Positions 18,427 to 26,191 of a stretch of DNA of 64,000 nt are shown here, one piece after another (positions within the stretch are counted from its first letter, which is position 1; every line of letters starts with the position of its first letter). Source of the stretch: JAWVFM01 sp963823245 (GTDB lineage Bacteria; Actinomycetota; Thermoleophilia; Solirubrobacterales; 70-9); assembly GCA_963823245.1 (NCBI GenBank), contig CAWGKQ010000010.1, positions 310,001 through 374,000 of the forward strand. Direction: 5' to 3'. Position numbers and translations under genes: made by a program. The notes beneath the pieces were generated by a model. The model had not been told where the DNA came from and did no database searches. It saw nothing but the letters and a program-made list of their open reading frames with translations.

Positions 18427-20328
18427 GTGAGCTTTCGCAGCCGCCTGACGCTGTTCTTCGTGCTGATCGTCGTCATCCCGATGGTCGTCGTCGCGGCGCT
18501 GGTCGTCGGGGTCACGACCGCGTCACGCAACGGCAAGGCCGACGCTCGCTTGGACGGCGGCGTCCACACGGCCCTCTCCCTCTACCGCGCCGACCTCGCC
18601 ACGGCTCGTCTGGCCGCACGGACGATTGCCAGGGACCCGGCGGTGCAGGCCGCCGTGCGAAGCGGTGGGGGGGTCGCGCTTCGCGACCCTCTGAGCACCG
18701 CGGCGAGCTCGTCCGATGCGCGATCGGTCCTCGTCCGCGGGCCGGGCCCGAGCGTCACTCGCGTCGGGCCGCCCGGGGTGGCCGTGGCGAGGGTCACGAT
18801 CAGCAGCCCCGGGGACTCGGAGGTCGCGTCCGTGCTCGCCTCCGCCACCAGCGCGCGCGGGTACGTCGCGCGGGTGCACAGGCTCACCGGCCTCGACGTG
18901 GCGGTCATCGGGCCGCGAGGCCGCGCGGCGGGCACCCTCCGGTTCGCGACGAGCGACCTGCCCGAGAACGGGACCTCGGACAACCTCTCGGTGCGAGGCG
19001 AGACGATGCGCGCGACCACCGTTCAGCTTCCGGGCGCCGGCCGGCTCGAGTTGGCGATGGTCGGCCCGGTGACCAGCGGGGGCTTCTTCTCGTCCCGCCC
19101 GGCCGTGGCGGCGGCGCTCGCCGGCTTCTTGGCGCTGGCGCTGATCCTCGTCGCGCTCATCCTGCGCGCCCTCTCCGGTCAGGTGGGCGCGATGCTCGGC
19201 GCGGCGAGGCGGATCGGCCGCGGCGACTTCAGCGACAGGGTGCCGGTGGTGGGCCACGACGAGATGGCGGGCCTGGCCGAGGAGTTCAACAAGATGAGCG
19301 ATCGCCTGAGCGAGCAGATCGAGCAGCTGCGACGCCAGCGCGACGAGATCGAGCGGTCGGTGCAGCGCATCGGTGAGGCGTTCGCCTCCGGCCTCGATCG
19401 CGGTGCCCTGCTCGAGATCATGGTCGAGACTGCGGTCTCCGCCAACAACGCGACCTACGGAGTCATCGCCCTCGGCGGCCGGTTGGGAGACGAGGTCGAG
19501 GCGGGCGCGGCGAGCCCGGCGCTCAGGGATGCGATCGCGGTCGCCGGGGAGCGGGCCACACGTGGCGGGGAGCCGGCTGAGCACTGCGCCGGCGGCGTTT
19601 GCGCCCTCGCAGCACCGATCGCGCGCCTGGGCGACGCCGAGCCCGTCGGCGTGATGTCCGTGGCACGCGCCGAGCGTCCCTTCGAGTCCGGCGAGCGGGA
19701 CGTGTTCCGCTACCTGGTCGGACAGGCCGCCACCTCGATCGAGAACATCGCGCTTCACGAGCTCGTCTCCGAGCAGGCGGTGACCGACGACCTCACCGGC
19801 CTCTCGAACAAGCGCCGCTTCCGCGACCTGGTCACCAAGGAGGCCGGGCGCGCCGACCGCTTCGGCCATCCCCTTTCCCTGCTGATGCTCGACATCGACG
19901 ACTTCAAGCACGTCAACGACACCTACGGCCATCCGCAGGGCGACGAGGTCCTGCGCCGGGTCGCGCGAGCTCTCGACTCCGAGTCGAGGTGGGTCGACGA
20001 ACCGGCGCGCTACGGCGGGGAGGAGTTCGCGATTGCGCTGCCGGAGACGGGCCCGAAGGGCGCGGGCGAGGTCGCGGAGCGCGTGCGCGCGAGGATCGAG
20101 GCCGAGCAGGTGCCGCTGCGTTCCGGCGACGGCACGATCCGGGTGACCGCCAGCATCGGGACGGCGACCATGCCCGGGTCCGCGAGCGACGTCGAGACGC
20201 TTGTCGCCGCCGCTGACGCGGCGCTCTACGAGTCGAAAAAGGCCGGGAAGAACCGGGTCACGGCCGCGAGCGGACCGCCTCGGGAGCGGCGGGCGTCGAG
20301 GGAGGCCGAGCCCACGAAGCCCACCTGA
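18427..20328 (+). CDS. Membrane sensor diguanylate cyclase (HAMP-GAF-GGDEF)
   Basis: 633 residues from GTG 18427. Order: helix TM1 (8-30), extracellular sensor (about 31-215), TM2 (about 224-244), HAMP (about 245-300), coiled linker, GAF-like domain (about 310-450), then GGDEF (about 455-610). The active-site motif is RYGGEEFAIAL, and the inhibitory I-site RxxD (RWVD) lies five residues before GGEEF, so product feedback is likely. It makes cyclic di-GMP from GTP at the inner membrane face. No EAL domain and no c-di-GMP receptor were seen nearby. Next gene, 90 bp away, encodes an acidic repeat protein. Confidence 0.93.
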   Translation: MSFRSRLTLFFVLIVVIPMVVVAALVVGVTTASRNGKADARLDGGVHTALSLYRADLATARLAARTIARDPAVQAAVRSGGGVALRDPLSTAASSSDARSVLVRGPGPSVTRVGPPGVAVARVTISSPGDSEVASVLASATSARGYVARVHRLTGLDVAVIGPRGRAAGTLRFATSDLPENGTSDNLSVRGETMRATTVQLPGAGRLELAMVGPVTSGGFFSSRPAVAAALAGFLALALILVALILRALSGQVGAMLGAARRIGRGDFSDRVPVVGHDEMAGLAEEFNKMSDRLSEQIEQLRRQRDEIERSVQRIGEAFASGLDRGALLEIMVETAVSANNATYGVIALGGRLGDEVEAGAASPALRDAIAVAGERATRGGEPAEHCAGGVCALAAPIARLGDAEPVGVMSVARAERPFESGERDVFRYLVGQAATSIENIALHELVSEQAVTDDLTGLSNKRRFRDLVTKEAGRADRFGHPLSLLMLDIDDFKHVNDTYGHPQGDEVLRRVARALDSESRWVDEPARYGGEEFAIALPETGPKGAGEVAERVRARIEAEQVPLRSGDGTIRVTASIGTATMPGSASDVETLVAAADAALYESKKAGKNRVTAASGPPRERRASREAEPTKPT

Positions 20329-20418
20329 GCGCACACTGCAAGGCCAAGCCCGGTGGCCACCGGGGCCCTTGCGGAGCCCGGCTCGGGCGTTACTCTTTCG
20401 CCCTTAGGGAGAGCGCGA

Positions 20419-21373
20419 ATGGGCATTCTCGACGAAGCGATCCGCGAGCACCTGGACCTCAAGCGCCAGCATGGCGCCGAGGGCGACGAGTTGAAGCGCC
20501 TGGAGGACGAGGCGTTCGGGCCACCCACGCGCCCGGGTGAGCCGGATTTTCCCGAGGCGGAAGTCGCAGACCTTCCCACGGGCGAGGCAGACCTTCCCAC
20601 GGGCGAGGAGGAGGCGCCCACCACCGTCGTCGGCGCCGAGCCGTCCGTCGCGCCACCCGAGGACGCCGGCCAGCCTGAGGCGCCAGCGGAGGAGGCGCCC
20701 CCGGCCTGAGTCGCCCGCGGCGGAGGAGTCCGCTGCCGAGCATGCGGTCGTTTCCGACGAGTCGCAGCCCGGCACCAGCTTCTACGACCAGTCCTTGGAG
20801 GACGAGCTCGATCTCGGCGACGTGGACCTGTCGATCGACGATGACGTCGAAGAGCCCGAGGCAGCGGCCGAGGCGCCCCCGGCCGAGGCGGAGATGCCCG
20901 CCCCGCCCGAGCAGCCGCCAACGCCAGAGCCGCCTCCGCCGCCGCCGAGCCCCGAGCCGCCGGCCCCGGAGCCGAGCCCCGAGCCGCCGGCCCCGGCGGC
21001 GTCGACGCCGCCGATCGAGAGCCTTCCGACGGTCGAGCATCCGCTCGAGCCCGCCTCCGAAGAGCATGCCGTCGAGCCGGCGTCCGACGAGCTCGACCTC
21101 GCCGAGCCGGCCTCGGAGGAATACGACCTCTCCGAGCCCGCCTCCGAGGAGTACCAGGTCGCGGAGCCGGGCGAGGAGCCGCTGACGGGCGAGGAGCCGC
21201 TGACGGGCGAGGAGCCGCTGACCGGCGAGGAGCCTTTGACGGGCGAGCACGGAGAGCCCGAGTCCGACGAGGAGGACGTCCTCGCCGACACGCCCGAGTT
21301 CCTGCGCGAGGCGCCCGAGGACGATGAGCTCTGGTTCGAGCAGGGCGAGCCGAAGGACTTCGACTTCGACTGA
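20419..21373 (+). CDS. Acidic Pro/Glu-rich repeat protein (one frameshift)
   Basis: Two open frames join into one protein of about 317 residues. Frame one starts at ATG 20419 (MGILDEAIREHLDLKRQHG..., a helical head) and stops at 20709. Frame two continues as ESPAAEESAAEHAVVSDES to 21373. The shift falls at the CCCCC run near 20698-20702, one base too many. The middle is low complexity, rich in Glu, Pro and Ala, with ADLPTGE twice (20566-20607) and EEPLTG four times. The end, TPEFLREAPEDDELWFEQGEPKDFDFD, looks structured and conserved. It has no membrane helix or signal. The conserved ends with a disordered middle suggest a tether or scaffold; function unknown. Confidence 0.7.
21173..21244 (+). 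repeat. Four tandem 18-bp units encoding EEPLTG
   Basis: Units start at 21173, 21191, 21209 and 21227; the first two are identical and the last two differ at one or two wobble bases. They lie inside the acidic repeat protein and are in frame, so copy-number change would not break the gene. Confidence 0.9.
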
Positions 21374-21408
21374 GGCGACCGTCCGCCACTAGTCTCCAGC
21401 AGCGGGGA

Positions 21409-21796
21409 ATGGGTGTGGCGGCGGACAGCGCCGAAGGAGGCCGCGGAGCTCCTGTTCCTGGCCGTCCCGGTCCGGTCGGCCTGATCGGCCTCGCCTTCTA
21501 CCTGATCGGCGGATCAGTACCGCTGGCGGCGCTCGTGACGGCTGCGCTTGTCGACTACGTCCTGATCTTCGGCTACGAGTGGACGCACTTCCTCATCCAC
21601 ACGGCCTACCGCCCTAGCTCGCGCTTCTACAGGGCGGCCTGGCGAAGCCACCGGCTACATCACTTCAAGAACGAGCGCTTCTGGCACGGGGTGACCGAAC
21701 AACGTCTCTGACAGCGTGCTCGGCACGAGCCCCAAGCAGCGCGACGTGCCGCGCTCGCGGACCGCGCGCACGCTCGATCCGGACGCCGCGCTCTAG
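21409..21796 (+). CDS. Fatty-acid hydroxylase/sterol-desaturase-family protein, short (one frameshift)
   Basis: About 128 residues. Membrane segment GLIGLAFYLIGGSVPLAALVTAALVDYVLIF is followed by the di-iron histidine motifs HFLIH and HRLHH (YEWTHFLIHTAYRP, WRSHRLHHFKNERFWHGVT). The frame closes early at 21711; one base too many near 21697 hides the continuation TNNVSDSVLGTSPKQRDVP...ARTLDPDAAL to the TAG at 21794-21796. The family usually has more N-terminal membrane segments, so it may be N-truncated. It would hydroxylate or desaturate a lipid or carotenoid using iron and O2. The stop overlaps the stop of the convergent gdh gene. Confidence 0.7.
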
Positions 21797-23160
21797 ACGT
21801 AGCCGCGGGTGCGCGCCGCTTCGACGACGCGCTCGATCCCGACCAGGTAGGCGCTCTCGCGGAGGTGCAGCCCCTCCTCCTTCGCGCGGGCGGAGACCTC
21901 GCGGTAGGCGCGGCGCATGATCGTCCCGAGCTTGTCGTTGACCTCTCGCTCGTCCCAGCGGAAGTGCTGGAGGTTCTGCACCCACTCGAAGTAGGACACG
22001 ACGACGCCCCCGGCGTTGGCCATCACGTCGGGGATCACGTAGACGCCTTTGTCGGTGAGGATCTCGTCGGCCGCCGGCGTGGTCGGGCTGTTGGCCCCCT
22101 CGATCAGCATCTTGCACTCGATCCGGTCGGCGTTGTGCTCGTGGATCATGCCTCCGAGGGCCGCGGGGATGAGCACGTCGCAGGGCACCGCAACGAGATC
22201 TTCGGGATCGATTGCCTCCGCCCCCTCGAACTCGGTGATGGGGTTGCCGCTCGTTACGTGGTCCTGAAGCGCGTTCGCGTCGATCCCCTCGTCGCTTCTG
22301 ATCGCGCCGTTCGCGTCCGAGACGGCGACCATCCGCGCGCCGAGCTGCTGCATGATCCGCGCGGCCCAGGAGCCGACGTTGCCGTAGCCCTGGACGACGA
22401 AGGTGGTGTCCGTGGGGCTGAGGCCGATGTGCGGCGCGGCCTCGCGGAACATGTAGACGCAGCCGCGGCCCGTGGCTGCCTCACGGCCGAGGGATCCCTC
22501 GAGGGCGATCGGCTTGCCGGTGACGATCGCGGGCGTGTGTCCGTGGAGCTTTCCGTACTCGTCCATCAGCCAGGCCATGACCTGAGCGTTGGTGTTCACA
22601 TCCGGCGCGGGGATGTCCCGGGTGGGGCCGAGGACCTTCTCGACCTTGTCCATGAACGAGCGGGCGATCTTCTGGACCTCGGAGGACTCGAGCTTGTCCG
22701 CGGGGCAGTTGACGCCGCCCTTGGCGCCCCCGAACGGAACGCCGGCGACGGCGGTCTTCCACGTCATGAGCGAGGCCAGCGCGCGCACCTCGTCGATGTC
22801 GACCTCCGGGTGAAAGCGAATCCCGCCCTTGTAGGGGCCGCGCGCCCCGTTGTGCTGGATCCGGTAGCCCGAGAACACGTGGACCTTGCCGTCCGTCAGC
22901 TTGACGGGGATCTGGACCGTGACCTCGCGGTACGGGCTCCAGAAGACCGCCCTGATGTCGTCGGCGAGCCCCAGCTTGTCGCAGGCGATCTCGAAGTAGT
23001 GGTGGACGATGTCGAGGTTCGAGACCTCGGCGCGCTGGCCCGGCTTGTGCCCGCCACCCGCCTCCGCGCTCGACTTCGCGTCCTCGACCGCCTGGGGCGA
23101 CTTGTCGGGATGCTCGCGCTCGCCGACGCCGGTCTCGGTAGCGGTCTCGGTCTCAGCCAT
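21793..23160 (-). CDS. gdhA: Glutamate dehydrogenase (Glu/Leu/Phe/Val dehydrogenase family)
   Basis: 455 residues from ATG 23160. Substrate region GPYKGGIRFHPEVDIDEV and catalytic lysine in PFGGAKGGVNC; NAD(P) fold QGYGNVGSWAAR; later IEGANSPTTPAAD and PDVMANAGGVVVSYFEWVQN. These match hexameric glutamate dehydrogenase, interconverting glutamate with 2-oxoglutarate and ammonia. The first 45 residues are a charged extension not typical of the core. It is more glutamate-like than the branched-chain dehydrogenase at 34-35 kb. Cofactor choice (NAD or NADP) cannot be fixed by eye. Confidence 0.92.
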   Translation of the reverse strand: MAETETATETGVGEREHPDKSPQAVEDAKSSAEAGGGHKPGQRAEVSNLDIVHHYFEIACDKLGLADDIRAVFWSPYREVTVQIPVKLTDGKVHVFSGYRIQHNGARGPYKGGIRFHPEVDIDEVRALASLMTWKTAVAGVPFGGAKGGVNCPADKLESSEVQKIARSFMDKVEKVLGPTRDIPAPDVNTNAQVMAWLMDEYGKLHGHTPAIVTGKPIALEGSLGREAATGRGCVYMFREAAPHIGLSPTDTTFVVQGYGNVGSWAARIMQQLGARMVAVSDANGAIRSDEGIDANALQDHVTSGNPITEFEGAEAIDPEDLVAVPCDVLIPAALGGMIHEHNADRIECKMLIEGANSPTTPAADEILTDKGVYVIPDVMANAGGVVVSYFEWVQNLQHFRWDEREVNDKLGTIMRRAYREVSARAKEEGLHLRESAYLVGIERVVEAARTRGYV

Positions 23161-23257
23161 TCAGCGTTCCTCGAAGTCCTGAGCGCATCCTCTCACAGAG
23201 TCGCGGCTTGGCCGCCGCCTACGGACCTACCGACGTCCGGGCCTACAATCGCCACGA

Positions 23258-23329
23258 GGGGCCATAGCTCAGTTGGGAGAGCGCTCCTTTGCACGGAGGA
23301 GGGCGCGGGTTCGAGTCCCGCTGGCTCCA
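23258..23329 (+). tRNA. tRNA-Ala(UGC), one base short in the anticodon stem
   Basis: Acceptor GGGGCCA/TGGCTCC, D arm GCTC/GAGC, T arm GCGGG-TTCGAGT-CCCGC, discriminator A. Anticodon loop TTTGCAC gives UGC (Ala). The 5' anticodon strand reads CTCC against GGAGG, so one C is missing compared with a 5-bp stem and the gene is 72 instead of 73 nt. This fits the indel errors seen in nearby protein genes. Confidence 0.88.
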
Positions 23330-23700
23330 TCTCAAGCCGTGCGTTGACCGCGAGGCGGGTGACAGATATTCGTTTGCAAAACGGATCCGCTGCCTTTGGT
23401 TGTTCCGTGGGTCTGAGATCCGCAGGACGAGTTGCCTCCGCCCCCAGCCAAGTTCCTCCGCTGGGACGTAGTAGCAGGCGTCGGTCGTGGGGTCGTATAC
23501 GGCCAGAAGATCAATGGTCTCCCCGGTGTAGCGCTTGATCCGCTTGACCTTGCCGTTGGTAAGCGACGACGATGAGCATCTGGCGAGCAGATCGAAGTCC
23601 GCATCCTCGCCGAACGGAATCGCAACTTGGTATCCGCGTCAACCAGGTCGCATGCGACCTTGAGCTCAGCGAGATCACCCTTTTTCTTCGTCGCGGCCAT
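23330..23700 (-). pseudogene. Remnant of a PD-(D/E)XK endonuclease-like gene (group I intron-associated type)
   Basis: Starts MAATKKKGDLAELKVACDLV from ATG 23700, the opening of the PDDEXK_5-type family. One missing base near 23645 shifts the frame, after which GYQVAIPFGEDADFDLLA continues, then CSSSLTNGKVKRIKRYTGETIDLLAVYDPTTDACYYVPAEE. Between DFDL and SSSLTNGK about 25 residues are absent, including the strand that carries the catalytic (Q/E)xK. The frame then runs antisense into the tRNA-Ala gene. With the active site deleted and the frame broken it should be inactive. Relatives occur beside tRNAs and introns, suggesting an old mobile endonuclease. Confidence 0.65.
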
Positions 23701-23790
23701 CGGCTGGCCCCGACGATACGAAGGGTGGATTGATGGATCAAGACGCATCTGTGCCGACTTCGTCGTGGCTCCGTGACAATTCATCGGCCC

Positions 23791-24396
23791 ATGGTCGAGA
23801 TCGAGACGCCACATGGGGCTGCGCGAGCGCATCTGCACCCCGTCGATGATCCACGCGGCGCGCTCATCCTCGGCCACGGAGCCGGCGGGGGCGTCGGCGC
23901 CTCGGACCTCGTCGCGGCAACGGGAGCGGCGAACGACCAGGGCATTAGCGTCGCCCTGGTGGAACAGCCCTACCTGGTGGCTGGTCGCCGCAGCCCGGCC
24001 CCTGCCCGCCAGCTCGATGCCGCGTGGCTCGCGGTCGTCGCCCACCTGCGCGCCGAGGCGTTCGAGGGACTGTCCCTCATCACCGGCGGGCGCTCGGCCG
24101 GTGCCCGGGTGGCCTGCCGAACCGCGGCCGAGGCGGAGGCGATCGCGGTGCTCTGCCTCGCGTTCCCGGTCCATCCGCCCGGCAAGGGGGACGATCCGTC
24201 GAAGAGCCGGCTCTCGGAGCTCGACGCCGTCGCCGTCCCGGTGCTCGTCGTCCAGGGCGAGTCCGACCCATTCGGGATGCCTCCCGACGGCCCCGGCCGC
24301 ACAGTGGTCCGGATCCCAGGCAACCATTCGCTCCGGGAGACGGGCGCCGTGGCGGATGCGGTCTCGGGATGGCTCGCGCGCCTGCCTGCGAGCTAG
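23791..24396 (+). CDS. Small alpha/beta hydrolase (KANL3/Tex30-like)
   Basis: 201 residues; ATG 23791 is preferred to the in-frame GTG 23773. Strand and oxyanion LILGHGAGGGVGASDL, nucleophile Ser in TGGRSAGARVACR, acid in VQGESDPFG, His in PGNHSLRE. This is the compact hydrolase family that includes Tex30 and dienelactone-hydrolase-like proteins. Cytosolic; reaction unknown. It is flanked by two gene remnants, the endonuclease on the left and the SnoaL tail on the right. Confidence 0.82.
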   Translation: MVEIETPHGAARAHLHPVDDPRGALILGHGAGGGVGASDLVAATGAANDQGISVALVEQPYLVAGRRSPAPARQLDAAWLAVVAHLRAEAFEGLSLITGGRSAGARVACRTAAEAEAIAVLCLAFPVHPPGKGDDPSKSRLSELDAVAVPVLVVQGESDPFGMPPDGPGRTVVRIPGNHSLRETGAVADAVSGWLARLPAS

Positions 24397-24399
24397 GCG

Positions 24400-24528
24400 C
24401 TACTCGATTTCGGCGGCGGCCCGCGCCTTCTCGACATCGCCGTAGTCCTTCCAGCTGGTCATGCGCCCATCGCGAAAGGTCACGATGCCACCTGTCGGAA
24501 CTTCCACCTCGATGCCGCACGACGTCCG
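24400..24528 (-). pseudogene. SnoaL-like C-terminal tail
   Basis: The minus strand reads GIEVEVPTGGIVTFRDGRMTSWKDYGDVEKARAAAEIE and then stops. The FRDGR-x-x-SWKDYGD block is the hallmark of the last strands of SnoaL/limonene-epoxide-hydrolase-like proteins. A stop codon lies just upstream in frame and no N-terminal part is found, so this is a 5'-deleted remnant. Confidence 0.55.
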
Positions 24529-24597
24529 CTACCGGTGCTTCACGCCCGGCGGACGAAGGCCGCGAGCCTCGAGCCGCCGGTGGCGCATCGCCCGAAT

Positions 24598-25170
24598 CTA
24601 CAGCCCGAGGCCGCGCACCCCGGGCTCGTCCCAGCCCAGGTGGTGCGCCACCTCGTGGCGCACGGTCCGCTCGACCTGGGCGCGGAGCAGCTCCGGGTCG
24701 TGTCCGAAGTCGCGCTCCAGGGTGTCCTGGTAGATCACGATGCGGTCCGGATAGTCGTCACGGGCCACCGTCCCGCCGATGTACAGGCCGTAGGCGCGGT
24801 GCTCATGCCCCCGATTGGAGACGACGACGGGGGTCCGCTCCAGCACCTTTCGGAACTCCGCGGGCAGGTCGTCGAGGGCTCGCATCACCAGCTCGTCGAA
24901 CTCGCTCGGCGGCATGTCGGGCGGCGGCAACGCCGCCAGCGCCTCGCTGCGGTCGACGAGTCGGCGAAACTCCGGCTCCGGCATCTCCTTGCCGATCAGG
25001 GCGACAGCCGCCCAGGCGGTGACGAGCACGATGGCGACGGCCCCGGCGATGATCGTCAGCACCCCACCGAGCCCCGCGAACGAGGGCGGGTTGAGGAGCA
25101 GGAGCACAAGGCCGACGATGAACGCCGTCAGGGCGGCGGCCCGCAGCGGTGGCCCCAGGGACTCCCTCAC
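24598..25170 (-). CDS. Membrane protein with zincin-type metallopeptidase domain
   Basis: 190 residues. GTG 25170 overlaps the TGA of the upstream oxidoreductase (GTGA), which fixes the start; the ATG at 25200 would lie within that gene. Two membrane helices (about 12-30 and 34-58) precede a soluble domain like Zincin_1 (PF06262), with the zinc motif VRHEVAHHLGWDE at the C-terminus (HExxH plus a nearby acidic residue), PPSEFDELVMRALDDLPAEF and TVARDDYPDRIVIYQ. Most family members are soluble, so the membrane anchor is less usual. Probable zinc protease with cytosolic active site; coupled to the luciferase-like gene. Confidence 0.8.
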   Translation of the reverse strand: MRESLGPPLRAAALTAFIVGLVLLLLNPPSFAGLGGVLTIIAGAVAIVLVTAWAAVALIGKEMPEPEFRRLVDRSEALAALPPPDMPPSEFDELVMRALDDLPAEFRKVLERTPVVVSNRGHEHRAYGLYIGGTVARDDYPDRIVIYQDTLERDFGHDPELLRAQVERTVRHEVAHHLGWDEPGVRGLGL

Positions 25171-26177
25171 TCGCGAAGTTCGGAGAAGAGGCCCCGCCAT
25201 CGCTCGGCGTCCTGGCCCGGCGGGATCGGGAGCGTGATCCGCGTCGCGATGTCCCCATAGCGGCGCCTGATCTCGGCGACCGCCTCCTCCGGCGTGCCGA
25301 CGACGGCGAAGGTCTTGACCAACTCGTCGTCGATGAGGCCGGCGAGCTGGTCCCACTCGCCGCGCTTGGTCATCGCGTTGAGCTCGTCCTGGAGGTCGCC
25401 CCAGCCGTGGAGGTCGAGGACCGGGCGATAGGCGGGGGTGGAGCCGTAGAAGGCGATCTGCGCCTTCACGGTCTCGACGCCCTTGGCCAGCTCCTCCTCG
25501 GTGTCGGCGGCGACGACGAAGGCCGGCGCCGTGATCTCGAAGCCCTCGCGGGTGCGCCGGGCCTTCTCGAAGCCCCGCTCGAGCGCGGGCAGGGTCGCCT
25601 CGCGCAGGTAGCGCTCGGTCGAGAAGCCGTGAACGAGCAGCCCGTCGGCCACCTCGCCCGCCGCCTCCGTCATCAGGGGCCCGACCCCGGCGATCATGAT
25701 CGGAGGGTTCCCGTGTGGATTGGGCCCCGGGTCGAAGAACGGCGCCATGATCGTGTGGGTGTAGAAGTCTCCGCGGAAGTCGAGTTTCCCGTCGCCCGCC
25801 CAGGCGGCCCAGATCGCCCGGATGGCGAGCACGAACTCGCGCATCCGCGCCGCCGGCTTCGACCACTCCATCGAGTAGCGCTTGGTGATGTGCGGCTTGA
25901 TCTGGGAGCCGAGGCCGAGGACGAAGCGGCCGCCCGAAAGAGCCTGTACGTCGTTCGCCTGGAGCGCCACGGTCATCGGGTTGCGCGCGAAGGCGACGGC
26001 GATGCCCGTGCCGATCTCGATCCGCTCGGTCCGCTCGGCGGCGACGATGCAGGCGAGAAACGGGTCGATCTGCGTCTCGACGGCGAACCAGCCGTCGTAG
26101 CCGTTGGCCTCCGCAGTCCGCGCAACCTCGGCGGCCGCGTCGACGGTCGCTGCATATCCCCCGGCGTCGACCTTCAC
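25167..26177 (-). CDS. LLM-class F420-dependent oxidoreductase
   Basis: 336 residues from GTG 26177. TIM-barrel luciferase-like features: GYDGWFAVETQIDPFLACIVAAERTERIEIGTGIAVAFARNPM, then LGLGSQIKPHITKRYSMEW, and GNPPIMIAGVGPLMTEAAGEVADG, which match the actinobacterial TIGR03617-like group. The cofactor is probably F420 and not FMN, inferred from the family. Substrate unknown. It lies 14 bp after an acyl-CoA dehydrogenase and overlaps the protease gene by 4 nt, so the three form an operon. Confidence 0.88.
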   Translation of the reverse strand: MKVDAGGYAATVDAAAEVARTAEANGYDGWFAVETQIDPFLACIVAAERTERIEIGTGIAVAFARNPMTVALQANDVQALSGGRFVLGLGSQIKPHITKRYSMEWSKPAARMREFVLAIRAIWAAWAGDGKLDFRGDFYTHTIMAPFFDPGPNPHGNPPIMIAGVGPLMTEAAGEVADGLLVHGFSTERYLREATLPALERGFEKARRTREGFEITAPAFVVAADTEEELAKGVETVKAQIAFYGSTPAYRPVLDLHGWGDLQDELNAMTKRGEWDQLAGLIDDELVKTFAVVGTPEEAVAEIRRRYGDIATRITLPIPPGQDAERWRGLFSELRE

Positions 26178-26191
26178 GGTACGCGCGCGGC

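Noticed and set aside
18523..20334. A 603-codon frame antisense to the diguanylate cyclase.
   Set aside because: Pure shadow frame: Arg/Gly/Ala-rich without folded-domain features, opposite a clear GGDEF gene.
21173..21244. Tandem 18-bp units as a CRISPR-like array.
   Set aside because: Units are contiguous, without spacers, and code in frame for EEPLTG.
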